Assembly (NCBI RefSeq): GCF_003412465.1
Contig: NZ_QTJV01000006.1
Span: forward strand, 682,001-746,000
From: Chitinophaga silvisoli
Lineage (GTDB): Bacteria; Bacteroidota; Bacteroidia; Chitinophagales; Chitinophagaceae
Direction: 5' to 3'
Length of the DNA: 64,000 nucleotides
Position 1 is the first letter of the stretch, and every line of letters starts with the position of its first letter. Positions 9,319-18,241 of the stretch are shown one piece after another. The position numbers and the translations under genes were made by a program. Under the pieces are notes generated by a model. It had not been told where the DNA came from, did not search any database, and saw only the letters and a program-made list of their open reading frames with translations.

Positions 9319-12276
9319 TCAGAATTCAACGTTTAAGCCAGCGACATACATTTTCGTGAGAGGGTTACTCAGGTCCCCGCCTCTTTCCGGATCATAGTCT
9401 TTCACTTTGCTGAAGGTGAAGAGGTTCTTGCCCGTTACGTACACTCTTACATTGCTGAGGTGTACGGCTTTCAATGCGCCTGCAGGCAGGGTATACCCCA
9501 GTGAGATATTCCTGATCTTTACAAAAGAGCCATCTTTATAGCCAAGTGTTTTGATGAATGGGGTACCATCTTTGGATACGCTGGCATTTGGGCGCGGATA
9601 TTCATTGCTGGCATGTTCCGGGGTCCAGTAATCCAGGGGGGCGCTGTTTTCAAGGCCCTGGGGATCAAATTTGGCAGCGTATTCAGAATAGATGTACTGG
9701 CCGATACGGGCAAATACATAGATGTTCAGGTCGAAGTGGGCGAAGCGGATATCGTTGTTAAAACCACCACTCCAGGCAGGCACTTGTTTACCTAAGACTT
9801 TTCTGTCCTGTGAATTGAGGGCACCATCACCATTGAGGTCTTTCACTTTGATATCGCCGGCTTTGTAGCCAAATTTAGCCGCTTCGGTGGCTTCATCTGT
9901 TTGCCAGATCCCTAATTTCTGGTAGTCATAATACACTTTTACAGGGTAACCAATGAACCAGCCATTGGCAACGTCGTTGGTGCTGGCATCGGCCAGTGCA
10001 ACGATTTCTTCTTTGTTTTTAGAGAAGACGATATTGGAAGTCCAGGTAAATTTACCGGTACTGATATTCGTGGTGTTCATGCCGATTTCGATGCCCCTGT
10101 TGCGGGTCTTACCAATGTTCTGGATCACGGTACTGACACCGGAAGAGGATGGTAAGGTTCTTTGCAGCAGCAGGTCTTTGGTATGGGTATCGTAGTAATC
10201 GATGTTGGCTCCTACCCTGCCATTGAGGATACTGAAATCCAGGCCTATATCGGTGGTGGCGGAGAGTTCCCATTTCAGGTTTTTGTTGCCGATCTGGCTA
10301 CCGATGGCATAGGCAAGCGCAGCGTTGGTATCATCGTAGGAGAATGGAATCTTGCTCAGGTAACTGGCGGTAGAGTAAGGAGACACCGCATCGTTGCCGG
10401 CCACGCCATAGCTGGCACGGAGCTTCAGGTCACTGAATACGCTTTGTCCATGCATGAAAGATTCATCGCTGATTCTCCAGGCCAGGGCGGCAGATGGGAA
10501 GAATGCCCATTTATTGCCGGGAGCCAGTTTGGAAGAGCCATCGGAGCGGCCGGTGAGGGAGAGCAGGTACTTACCTTTATAATTGTAATTCACACGGCCA
10601 GTGAAGGAGATGAGTTTACTGGAGAGGTAGTTGGTGCGAACAGCGATACCACTTACGCTATTTGCAAGTGCATAATAAAGTTGCGAGGGTAACAGCTGTC
10701 CTTCACCCTGCAGGAAACCCGAATCACGCTGATCGGAGAGCAGGCTGGCTACACCGGTAATACCGATGGTGTGGTGTCCGAACTGGTGTGAATAATTGGC
10801 TACGTTCTCCCAGCTCAGGTAGCGTTGTGCACCTGTGTTGTATTGGGAACGGGAGGTAGAGGCAGTAGACCTGTCGATGGAATTTTTAGCAGCAAAGATC
10901 CCCTGTCGGGCATTGTCCAGCGTAACGCCCAGATTGGAGCGGAGGGACAAGCCTTTGAGTGGTGTAAGCTCTACGTAGGCATTGATAAAAGTCCTTGTGA
11001 TGCGGCTATTGTTCTGATAGATATTGGGCTGTTCATCAGCCAGCGGGTTGATGGCAGAACCGTTATTGGGGAACAATACAAAATTGCCGTCAGCATCGTA
11101 AGGGCCATTGAGGGGTACGATTTTGTTGGCCTGGTTCAAAGGGTCGCGGCGTGCATCCTGGTCGTAGTAGGTCAGCTGACTTTGCATCCCAACCTTCAGG
11201 ATGCTGCTGATAGTCTGGTCGATGTTCAGACGGGCGCTGTAGCGACGTGTGCGATCGAGTTTGAATAAACCTTTTTCATCAAAGTAATCGAGGGAAAAGT
11301 ACACCTTTGTTTTATCGGAACCACCGGTTACCCCTACCTGGTAATCCTGTTGTAAGCCTTTATGAATAAGCAGGTCAGCGTAGTTGGTCCAGAGGTTATT
11401 TTGGATAGCATTGACTTCGGCCGCGTTGAAGATAAGGGCATCGTCGGCTTCAGTGTTCCAGCGACCAGTGGTGTGGTAGGCCTCTCTTTTGAGGGCCACG
11501 TATTGCGGACCGGTCATCATGGACGGATAGCCCGCTACCTCATTAGAGCCCACATAAGTGTTGAGATTTACTTTAGGCTTGCCCGTAGCCCCCTTGCGGG
11601 TGGTGATGATAATAACACCGTTTGCACCACGGGAACCATAGATGGCAGTGGAAGAAGCGTCTTTGAGCACTTCCATGCTTTGAATATCGCCGGGGTTGAT
11701 GTCCTGGATGTTTTGATATTGTACACCGTCTACGATGTAGAGCGGACCATTGTCTGCACGGATGGAGCGGTTGCCTCTTACGGTGACGTTGATTTTAGCA
11801 CCGGAGGCACCACTGCTTTTGGTAATGTCCACACCGGGCAGTTTACCCTGTACAGATTCCATTACGTTGGTAGCAGGTACTTTTTTGAGCTCGGCGCCTT
11901 TCACGGAAACAACGGAGCCGGTGAGGTCTCTTTTCTTCACTTCACCATAGCCGATTACGACTACTTCGTCCAGTTGTTTGTTATCTTTCGTCATTGCTAT
12001 GCTCAGGCTTGTATTTCCTTCAATATTGCGGGCGAGTGCTTCATACCCCATGTAGGTGAATGTGAGCACGCCCTGTGGATGGGGGACATTGATGGAGAAA
12101 TTACCAGCGGCATCGGTTTGTGTACCGGTAGTGGTGCCTTTGAGTTGTACGCTGACCATCACGAGTGGTTCGCCGGTGGCAGCATCAGTGACTTTTCCTT
12201 TCACTATATGGGTTTGAGCGAATGCCGAACTGACAGTGCATAGCAATAGCCAGCCAAACATCAGTAGTTTTTTCAT
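9319..12276 (-). CDS. SusC/RagA-family TonB-dependent outer-membrane transporter (pectin locus)
   Basis: A 985-residue protein with signal peptide (MKKLLMFGWLLLCTVSSAFAQ). A CarboxypepD_reg-like Ig fold spans ~24-100 (VKGKVTDAATGEPLVMVSVQ). The plug domain carries the SusC signature DEVVVIGYGEVKKRDLTG and NVTVRGNRSI, PLYIVDGVQY and SSTAIYGSRGANGVIIITT. The 22-strand barrel ends in an aromatic/hydrophobic strand, VAGLNVEF. It imports oligosaccharides with energy from TonB-ExbBD. It is the first gene of the leftward pectin operon. The upstream region holds a LacI-type palindrome about 185 bp away, and a 21-codon open frame that overlaps the start by ATGA. Confidence 0.96.
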   Translation of the reverse strand: MKKLLMFGWLLLCTVSSAFAQTHIVKGKVTDAATGEPLVMVSVQLKGTTTGTQTDAAGNFSINVPHPQGVLTFTYMGYEALARNIEGNTSLSIAMTKDNKQLDEVVVIGYGEVKKRDLTGSVVSVKGAELKKVPATNVMESVQGKLPGVDITKSSGASGAKINVTVRGNRSIRADNGPLYIVDGVQYQNIQDINPGDIQSMEVLKDASSTAIYGSRGANGVIIITTRKGATGKPKVNLNTYVGSNEVAGYPSMMTGPQYVALKREAYHTTGRWNTEADDALIFNAAEVNAIQNNLWTNYADLLIHKGLQQDYQVGVTGGSDKTKVYFSLDYFDEKGLFKLDRTRRYSARLNIDQTISSILKVGMQSQLTYYDQDARRDPLNQANKIVPLNGPYDADGNFVLFPNNGSAINPLADEQPNIYQNNSRITRTFINAYVELTPLKGLSLRSNLGVTLDNARQGIFAAKNSIDRSTASTSRSQYNTGAQRYLSWENVANYSHQFGHHTIGITGVASLLSDQRDSGFLQGEGQLLPSQLYYALANSVSGIAVRTNYLSSKLISFTGRVNYNYKGKYLLSLTGRSDGSSKLAPGNKWAFFPSAALAWRISDESFMHGQSVFSDLKLRASYGVAGNDAVSPYSTASYLSKIPFSYDDTNAALAYAIGSQIGNKNLKWELSATTDIGLDFSILNGRVGANIDYYDTHTKDLLLQRTLPSSSGVSTVIQNIGKTRNRGIEIGMNTTNISTGKFTWTSNIVFSKNKEEIVALADASTNDVANGWFIGYPVKVYYDYQKLGIWQTDEATEAAKFGYKAGDIKVKDLNGDGALNSQDRKVLGKQVPAWSGGFNNDIRFAHFDLNIYVFARIGQYIYSEYAAKFDPQGLENSAPLDYWTPEHASNEYPRPNASVSKDGTPFIKTLGYKDGSFVKIRNISLGYTLPAGALKAVHLSNVRVYVTGKNLFTFSKVKDYDPERGGDLSNPLTKMYVAGLNVEF

Positions 12277-12460
12277 AACGTTTCGAATTGTTGCGTGTTT
12301 TTCAAATGGGTTATCAAATCCAATAATGGAATACGCATTGCTACAGTGGCAATACAGGCAGGCACTGGTTTTGTATCAGATTGATAGATCGTAACCGTAT
12401 CCCCGAAACAATTCTACAGCTATAATTTTATTAATGGAAAGGAATGGGCGGATTTATTTA

Positions 12461-12474
12461 CGCAAACGTTTGCG
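12461..12474. promoter_or_regulatory. PurR-box-like LacI-family operator between susC and the divergent secreted-protein gene
   Basis: CGCAAACGTTTGCG is a perfect 14-bp palindrome with the central CG favoured by LacI/GalR-family proteins; with its flanks it matches the E. coli PurR consensus (ACGCAAACGTTTGCGT) at 15 of 16 positions. It sits in the 280-bp divergent intergenic region (12277-12556). A LacI-family regulator is encoded 2.6 kb away at 15088. Its TTTG half could serve as a -33 element: TTTG, 18 bp, then TTCCTTTC on the minus strand, a weak match to the Bacteroidota -7 box. Binding by that regulator is inferred. Confidence 0.75.
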
Positions 12475-12556
12475 GTTGATGATAATCATTGGAATTTTTT
12501 CTATAAAATCAAAGGGAAAGAGTTTACCTTAGTATAGAAATCCTCAATACCTATTT

Positions 12557-13345
12557 ATGAAAAAATGGTTTTTATTGTTTTGTATAGCAGGAAGTATGCC
12601 TGCTATGGCCCAACTTGGTGTTAATGACACATTGCATATTCGTAGTTTAAGCGTAGGTGCTAACATTAATTCAGCATTTCCATTGAATGTGGGTACTAAG
12701 GCCCGGTTTAGCGATCAGGCTCATTTTGGCGACTGGTATGATGATACACCTTATGGCTTTGGCATCCAGATTGCCAGGCCAGCAAATACCGGAGATACCC
12801 GTTTCCATTTATCGTTTGTAAGAGCTGGGCAATGGGTAGCTGGTTTAGGGTTTTTACAGTCCAGCAATACTTTTGCTATTCAGAACTATGGCAACAACTC
12901 CGTTTCTACTGGTATCTTTATCACTTCTGCCAGCAATGTGGGTATCAATAACCGTACCCCCACCACTACATTGGATGTGAGTGGAACAGTCAGGGCTGAG
13001 ACAGGTATGGTTGTAAATATGGCTTCTTTGCCTACGGGTTATGCCCTGGCAGTAAATGGCACCATTGGTAGTACAAAGGTAAAGGTGACCCAAACCTGGG
13101 CAGACTTTGTGTTTGCACCTGGATACAAACTGCCTTCATTAGCGGAAGTGGAGGCACATATCAAAGAGAATCACAAATTGCCGGATATTCCTTCTGAGAA
13201 GCAGATTGCAGCTGAAGGCCTTGATGTGGGTGAAATGCAGAAACTGCAGATGCAAAAGATTGAAGAGCTGACATTGTATATCATTGATTTGAAGAAACAG
13301 CTGGAAGCACAACAAAAAGAAATTGAAGCGCTAAAAGCAAAATAA
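12557..13345 (+). CDS. Secreted protein of unknown function with C-terminal coiled coil
   Basis: A 262-residue protein with a signal peptide (MKKWFLLFCIAGSMPAMAQ). The middle (~25-165) looks like a beta-rich tail-fibre or collar-type domain, with SNVGINNRTPTTTLDVSG and GYALAVNGTIGSTKVKV. The C-terminal ~85 residues (ADFVFAPGYKLPSLAEVEAH, HKLPDIPSEKQI, VGEMQKLQMQKIEELTLYII and a KKQLEAQQKEIEALKAK coiled coil) match a tail common in Bacteroidota secreted proteins that resembles the trimerising end of intramolecular-chaperone / S74-like fibres. It diverges from susC across the shared operator. Function is not known to me; a trimeric surface protein is a guess. Confidence 0.8.
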   Translation: MKKWFLLFCIAGSMPAMAQLGVNDTLHIRSLSVGANINSAFPLNVGTKARFSDQAHFGDWYDDTPYGFGIQIARPANTGDTRFHLSFVRAGQWVAGLGFLQSSNTFAIQNYGNNSVSTGIFITSASNVGINNRTPTTTLDVSGTVRAETGMVVNMASLPTGYALAVNGTIGSTKVKVTQTWADFVFAPGYKLPSLAEVEAHIKENHKLPDIPSEKQIAAEGLDVGEMQKLQMQKIEELTLYIIDLKKQLEAQQKEIEALKAK

Positions 13346-13365
13346 TTATTTACAGTGGATTTTTA

Positions 13366-13395
13366 CAAAGGGTTTGCCTGGCGGTAAACCCTTTG
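13366..13395. terminator. Bidirectional terminator hairpin between the secreted protein and GH43 genes
   Basis: A perfect 10-bp stem (CAAAGGGTTT / AAACCCTTTG) with a 10-nt loop GCCTGGCGGT lies 20 bp after one stop and 4 bp from the stop of the convergent GH43 gene. The same core hairpin recurs at 16111-16142. Confidence 0.75.
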
Positions 13396-13399
13396 TATT

Positions 13400-14977
13400 T
13401 TATTCTATCCTGAACCAGTTATAATCTGCATACCCCGCATCATTGGTCTGACCTGGCCGGGTACAAAATAATCCCACCTTCGCTCCGATCCAGCGCCCGG
13501 GTTTGCCGGTAAAGGTTTCTTTTACCGCTGTAAAATCTTTTCCATTCTTGCTGTAGCTAAACCGGCAAATGGCCCCTTCGCTTACTTTCACACGGAAGTA
13601 GCAGGTGCTGTCTGAAAGTGTAGTAATAATCTCTTCTGTTTCTGCATAGCCTTTGTCGGCATTTTTGCAGGTGCTGTAAATGAGCTGAAATTTGTGGTTG
13701 AGCGAAAGTGATGCATAATCAGTACCCATGATAATGAGGCCTGTGCGTTCCCCTTCTAATTTTGGATTGGGGGTGAATTTGCAAACGGTGGTGACAGTGA
13801 ATGTGTCATTGGGAAATTTCTGTAAGAGCAGATTCGGAACTTCCCAGTAGTTGTGCGATGAATCAGGGAGTTTTGCGGAGAAGAGCCGTAAACATCCTCT
13901 TGCAGGAGAGAGCATTCCCCAGGTAGGGAGCGGATTGGCCTGCCACTGCCATTGCAGTCCCAATGCGCTGTTGTTGAATTCATCGGAGGAGGGCGGTGTT
14001 TGGATATTACCCTTATTGAGCGGCTTTTTGTAAGTGAGTACAGGTTCCCCTTTGCCATCACCATCTTTGTCAATACCAATGAGGGGCCAGTCATTCACCC
14101 ATTTCATGGGTTGTAAATGCACGACACGGCCATAGGCATCTTTATCCTGGAAATGCAGGAACCAGTCAGCTCCGGTGTTAGTGGTGACCCAGGCTCCCTG
14201 ATGGGGCCCATTGACGGGAGAACTACCCTGATCCATAACGATCTTTTCTTCGTAAGGACCTTCGATCTTTCTGGATCGCAATATGAGTTGCCAGCCGGTG
14301 CTTACACCACCTGCGGGGGCAAAGATATAGTAGTAGCCATTACGCTTGTAAAGCTTTGGTCCTTCCAGCGTAGGATTAGATGGATGGCCATCTGCCACGA
14401 GGATACCAGCATCTGTTACGGTAGTACCTGCTGCATTCATATGATGGAGAGTAAGCACACTTTTGATACCTGCGCGACTGCCGGCATATGCATGAATGAG
14501 ATAGACCCGGCCATCGTCATCCCAGAATGGGCAGGGGTCAATGATGCCTTTGCCTGCTTTGACGAGGATGGGATCGGACCAGGGTCCTCTGGCCGCTTTG
14601 GCTTTGATCATGTAAATGCCAAAGTCCGGATCTGGGTAATAGATATAAAATTCGTTTTTGTGGTAACGGATGGAAGGGGCCCATACTCCACCGCCATGTT
14701 GGACTTTTGAAAAGTGATCATAGGGCGGCTGGCGAAGCAGCGCATGCCCGATCAGGGACCAGTTGACCAGGTCTGTAGAATGCAGGACCGGCAAACCGGG
14801 GATGCAGTTGAAGCTGGAAGCGGTCATGTAAAAATCCCGCCCGGCGGCACAGACATCCGGGTCAGAATAATCGGAATTGATGACTGGGTTACGGTAAGTG
14901 CCATTACCAAGATCCTGTGCATTAGTGCAGGTGCAGCATAGACACAGGATGAGTGTACAAAGCGTGGATCGTGTCAT
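13400..14977 (-). CDS. GH43-family glycosidase (arabinofuranosidase / xylosidase type) with C-terminal beta-sandwich
   Basis: A 525-residue secreted enzyme (signal peptide through TNAQ). The five-bladed propeller of GH43 spans ~25-325: RNPVINSDYSDPDVCAAG provides the general-base Asp, DPCPFWDDDGRVYLIHAYAG the pKa-modulating Asp, and NPTLEGPKLYKRNGYYYIFA the general-acid Glu. Residues ~335-525 form a concanavalin-like domain (FNNSALGLQWQWQANPLP, RTGLIIMGTDYASLSL) as in beta-xylosidase-type GH43 proteins. In this setting it would remove arabinosyl or xylosyl side groups of pectin; exact linkage cannot be read. It diverges from the LacI regulator across a 110-bp gap, so local regulation is likely. 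Confidence 0.9.
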   Translation of the reverse strand: MTRSTLCTLILCLCCTCTNAQDLGNGTYRNPVINSDYSDPDVCAAGRDFYMTASSFNCIPGLPVLHSTDLVNWSLIGHALLRQPPYDHFSKVQHGGGVWAPSIRYHKNEFYIYYPDPDFGIYMIKAKAARGPWSDPILVKAGKGIIDPCPFWDDDGRVYLIHAYAGSRAGIKSVLTLHHMNAAGTTVTDAGILVADGHPSNPTLEGPKLYKRNGYYYIFAPAGGVSTGWQLILRSRKIEGPYEEKIVMDQGSSPVNGPHQGAWVTTNTGADWFLHFQDKDAYGRVVHLQPMKWVNDWPLIGIDKDGDGKGEPVLTYKKPLNKGNIQTPPSSDEFNNSALGLQWQWQANPLPTWGMLSPARGCLRLFSAKLPDSSHNYWEVPNLLLQKFPNDTFTVTTVCKFTPNPKLEGERTGLIIMGTDYASLSLNHKFQLIYSTCKNADKGYAETEEIITTLSDSTCYFRVKVSEGAICRFSYSKNGKDFTAVKETFTGKPGRWIGAKVGLFCTRPGQTNDAGYADYNWFRIE

Positions 14978-15087
14978 TATTTTTCAAATACGTGTGAATC
15001 TAACACTAAAATAGGGCAATTCTTTATTTTGAATGTGATATACGGTTTTCAGGTAATGTTAAAATAAATTATATTTACGAAGACGTT

Positions 15088-16110
15088 ATGAAATTTGAAG
15101 CAGCCACTATAAAAGATATTGCGAACGCACTGGGCCTTTCCACCTCCACCGTTTCACGCGCACTGCGCGACAGTCATGAGATCAGTATAGCGACTAAACA
15201 GCTGGTACTGGAGTATGCTACCCGTATCAATTATCATCCGAATCCTATTGCGCTGAGTCTGAAAGAGAAGCGTAGCAGGTCTATTGGGGTGATTGTAGCT
15301 GAGATTGCCAATAGTTTCTTTTCACAGGCGATCAATGGGATTGAATCCGTGGCGAAGGATAAGGGGTATAATGTAATCATTTCCCAGACCCATGAATCTT
15401 TTGAGAAAGAGGTGATGACCTTGCAGTACCTGGCTTCCAGGTCGATAGATGGGCTACTGATTTCAGTAAGTAGTGGTACGCAGAACCTGGAGCACCTGAA
15501 GGCCTTGCATGACAGGGGATTTCCGATTGTGTTTTTTGACAGGATTGTGGAGGATTTGCAAACACATAAGGTGATGGTGGATAATTTCAGGGGTGCATAT
15601 GATGCGACTTTGCACCTGGTGAATAAGGGGTATAAGCACATTGCAGTGCTGGCAGGGTCAGAGAACCTGAGTATCAGCAGGGAACGCGTAGCGGGGTACC
15701 TGGAGGCGCTGGCACAATCGAGGATGAAGCCGTCGAAACCGATGATTAAGTATAGTCAGTTTGCCGGATTATATATTGATGAAGTGGAGCAGTCCATGAA
15801 CCAGTTATTGAAGTTAAGACCCCGCCCGGATGCAATCTTTACAGCCTCGGATAAGTTGACAACGAATTGTATGCGGGTGTTAAAAGCCAAAGGAATTAAG
15901 ATCCCGGAGGATATGGCGCTGGTAGGGTTTTCGAATTCGGACCTGATTGAGTTGCTGCATCCGCCATTGACCGTAGTGAGACAGCCAGCCTTTGAGATGG
16001 GGCAGATAGCCACCGGAATGTTGCTGCAACTGGTGGAGAGTAAGAAGCCGGTGAAAGAGTTTGAACGAAAGATACTAGCCACAAATCTGATTGTACAAGC
16101 GTCATCATAA
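15088..16110 (+). CDS. LacI/GalR-family transcriptional regulator
   Basis: A 340-residue regulator of normal family length. The N-terminal HTH is TIKDIANALGLSTSTVSRAL, followed by a hinge helix segment NYHPNPIALSLKEKRS that carries the Leu expected to intercalate at a central CpG. The periplasmic-binding-protein-like sensor domain starts at SIGVIVAEIANSFFSQAING and continues through RPDAIFTASDKLTTNCMRVL and DMALVGFSNSDLIELLHPPL. The HTH resembles PurR, which fits the PurR-box-like palindromes at 12461 and 29033. It lies between the GH43 gene and GAPDH. The effector is probably a pectin-derived sugar or intermediate, but this is inference from location. Confidence 0.92.
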   Translation: MKFEAATIKDIANALGLSTSTVSRALRDSHEISIATKQLVLEYATRINYHPNPIALSLKEKRSRSIGVIVAEIANSFFSQAINGIESVAKDKGYNVIISQTHESFEKEVMTLQYLASRSIDGLLISVSSGTQNLEHLKALHDRGFPIVFFDRIVEDLQTHKVMVDNFRGAYDATLHLVNKGYKHIAVLAGSENLSISRERVAGYLEALAQSRMKPSKPMIKYSQFAGLYIDEVEQSMNQLLKLRPRPDAIFTASDKLTTNCMRVLKAKGIKIPEDMALVGFSNSDLIELLHPPLTVVRQPAFEMGQIATGMLLQLVESKKPVKEFERKILATNLIVQASS

Positions 16111-16142
16111 AAAAAGGGTTTGCCTGGCGGCAAACCCTTTTT
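16111..16142. terminator. Bidirectional terminator between lacI-type regulator and GAPDH
   Basis: A perfect 12-bp stem (AAAAAGGGTTTG / CAAACCCTTTTT) with loop CCTGGCGG starts directly after the regulator stop codon and ends 3 bp before the GAPDH stop on the other strand. A/T tracts on both sides suit termination in both directions. Confidence 0.88.
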
Positions 16143-16145
16143 AAT

Positions 16146-17159
16146 TTAAGCAGTTTGTAAATTCCCTTTTGTAAGTTTTGCCAATGTTACCGTCATTTCT
16201 GCTAAGCGATTAGAAATCCCTACTTCATTGTCATACCACGCTACTACTTTCACAAGATTACCAATACTGCGGGTCAGCGTACCATCCATGATGGAGGAGT
16301 GTGTATTGCCTAAAATATCAGCGGATACCAATGGTTCTTCGGTATATTCCAGCACACCTTTGAGACTATTGTCAGCATAAGATTTGAAGAGGTCATTGAT
16401 TTCCTGTGCAGTAGCAGGTTTGATCAGGTTCACGGACAGCTCGGCGATGGAACCATCTATTACGGGCACACGATAAGAGAATCCATCCAGTTTACCTTTC
16501 AGTCCAGGCAGTACGTCACCAATCGCTTTCGCAGCACCGGTGGTAGTTGGAATGATGGATTGGGTGGCGGCACGGGCCCTCCTGAAATCTTTATGCGGAC
16601 CATCCTGCAGCATCTGATCCATCGTGAAAGCATGGATGGTGCTCATGAAACCGGAAGTGATACCATATTCTTTTTCCAATACATAGAGTAAGGGGGCGAT
16701 ACAATTTGTAGTGCAGGAGGCCGTGGAAAGGATCTGGTCATCCTTGTCCATGATTCCATCATTCACACCTACGACAACGGTTTTTACACCACCGGTTGCC
16801 GGTGCCGTGATCAGTACTTTGGAAGCGCCTGCGTTAATGTGTGCCTGGGCGGCTTCCTTTTGTGTAAAGCGACCGGTAGATTCAATGACTACATCTACCT
16901 GGAGCGCGCCCCATGGCAGTTTTTGCGGATCTCTTTCACTGAGAAAAAGAATCTCCTGGTCATTGACTTTTATTTTATCATCATGCTGTACGATGGTGCC
17001 GGGAAATTTACCATGGGAAGTATCGTACCTGAGTAGATGTGCCAGTAGTTTTACGTCTGTAAGGTCATTGACAGCAACGATCTGAACGTCTTTTTTGTCT
17101 TGTAATGCTCTTAAGGTCATTCTGCCTATTCTACCGAAACCATTGATGGCTACTCTCAT
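16146..17159 (-). CDS. gap: Glyceraldehyde-3-phosphate dehydrogenase, type I
   Basis: A 337-residue cytoplasmic enzyme oxidising and phosphorylating glyceraldehyde 3-phosphate to 1,3-bisphosphoglycerate. INGFGRIGR is the NAD-binding loop, Asp32 in AVNDLTD suggests NAD preference, and STASCTTNC holds catalytic Cys149. The rest (ATQSIIPTTTGAAKA, FSYRVPVIDGSIAELSV, WYDNEVGISNR) is complete. It is monocistronic as far as can be seen. It could process the glyceraldehyde 3-phosphate that KDG breakdown yields, but it may simply be a housekeeping gene next to the locus. Confidence 0.96.
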   Translation of the reverse strand: MRVAINGFGRIGRMTLRALQDKKDVQIVAVNDLTDVKLLAHLLRYDTSHGKFPGTIVQHDDKIKVNDQEILFLSERDPQKLPWGALQVDVVIESTGRFTQKEAAQAHINAGASKVLITAPATGGVKTVVVGVNDGIMDKDDQILSTASCTTNCIAPLLYVLEKEYGITSGFMSTIHAFTMDQMLQDGPHKDFRRARAATQSIIPTTTGAAKAIGDVLPGLKGKLDGFSYRVPVIDGSIAELSVNLIKPATAQEINDLFKSYADNSLKGVLEYTEEPLVSADILGNTHSSIMDGTLTRSIGNLVKVVAWYDNEVGISNRLAEMTVTLAKLTKGNLQTA

Positions 17160-17242
17160 AACTTAATTTTTAGAGTGATAAATGTCCACCTCATCACGGA
17201 GGACGTGATGCAGTAGTTATGTTAGAAATTTTATGTTTTTTA

Positions 17243-18241
17243 TTAATCGGCGAAAGACGTTCTGAACGTGCGCCTGTAATCACTAGGCGTTACATTCATA
17301 TGTCTCAGGAACACCCTCCTCATCGAGACCACACCTCCCAGGCCGCACCTGGTGGCAATCTGCTCCATACTGTAATCACTATCTTCCAGGTATTTTCTCG
17401 CTATCTCCACGCGCAACTTCTCTACAAACTTGGCAGGTGTCATACCGGTTTCCCGGGTGAATACACGGGTGAAATTGCGGATACTCATGTTCAGGTGAGT
17501 TGCCAGTTCTTCTACCCCCATTTCCTTGTCAAGGTGCTCCAGGATCCAGGGGCGTAATTTTCCTGCAAGAGAGTTGGCTACGCTGTGCAGCTGGAGCAGG
17601 TTGGCGAACTGGGATTGATAGCCGGGACGTTTGAGGTATAATACCAGTTTGCGGGCTACCTGGATGGCTACCTCGCGGCCATAATCTTCTTCTACGAGGG
17701 CCATGGCCAGGTCTACCCCGGAGGATACACCACCAGAGGTGTAGACATTGCCATCTTTAGTATAGAATGGATTTGTGTCTACGCAAATGGAAGGGTATTT
17801 TTCCTGGAAGGAGCGGCTGTGTTCCCAGTGGGTAGTGGCATTTTTGCCATCAAGGATGCCGGCTTCGGCAAGGGCGTAGGTACCTACGCAGATGGAGCCA
17901 ACACGGCGAAGGCGGGGATAGTTTTTTTTGAGCCAGTTGATAAGCCGCCGGTCTCCTGCCTGGATGAGGGCCATGGGGAACCCTGCCACGATAAAGGTAT
18001 CGATGGGTTCAGTGATTTCGTCCACCGTAAGGGGGCAGATCATGGTGATGCCACTCCTCGTAGGGACAGTCTTTTCATCTCCATAGGCGGCAAGTAGAAT
18101 ATTGTAGCCGGAACCGGCTCCTTCAGTGCCGAGACCTTCCCGAAGGATTTGGTCGGCAGCAGCGAAGACATCACAGGGGCCTGCGATATCGAGCATGTAG
18201 GTACCTGGCATAGGTACAATTACTACTGTTTTTTTGGCCAT
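17243..18241 (-). CDS. GlxA-type transcriptional regulator: DJ-1/PfpI domain plus AraC HTH
   Basis: A 332-residue protein. Residues ~4-190 are a DJ-1/PfpI (class I amidotransferase-like) domain: VVIVPMPGTYMLDIAGPCDV, VGSICVGTYALAEAGILDGK with the nucleophile-elbow Cys, and ATTHWEHSRSF. Residues ~225-325 are an AraC HTH domain: ELATHLNMSIRNFTRVFTRE, GMTPAKFVEKLRVEIARKYL and the second HTH ending SMRRVFLRHMNVTPSDYRR. GlxA-like proteins usually sense small metabolites; the ligand here is unknown. The 145-bp gap to the divergent small secreted protein may hold its own promoter. No link to glycan use is evident. Confidence 0.92.
   Translation of the reverse strand: MAKKTVVIVPMPGTYMLDIAGPCDVFAAADQILREGLGTEGAGSGYNILLAAYGDEKTVPTRSGITMICPLTVDEITEPIDTFIVAGFPMALIQAGDRRLINWLKKNYPRLRRVGSICVGTYALAEAGILDGKNATTHWEHSRSFQEKYPSICVDTNPFYTKDGNVYTSGGVSSGVDLAMALVEEDYGREVAIQVARKLVLYLKRPGYQSQFANLLQLHSVANSLAGKLRPWILEHLDKEMGVEELATHLNMSIRNFTRVFTRETGMTPAKFVEKLRVEIARKYLEDSDYSMEQIATRCGLGGVVSMRRVFLRHMNVTPSDYRRTFRTSFAD

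Noticed and set aside
11362..12243. 293-codon open frame on the plus strand opposite susC
   Set aside because: It is a mirror of the conserved SusC plug region on the minus strand and resembles no family; Gly/Thr/Val-rich codons create the opposite frame.
16146..17159. GAPDH as a dedicated part of the pectin pathway
   Set aside because: A bidirectional terminator separates it from the locus, and nothing shows shared regulation; treated as housekeeping.
17192..17210. CATCAC / GTGATG inverted repeat between GAPDH and the GlxA-type regulator
   Set aside because: Short 6-bp arms with a 7-nt spacer and no U-tract; it could be a weak terminator or operator, but the evidence is too thin for a feature.
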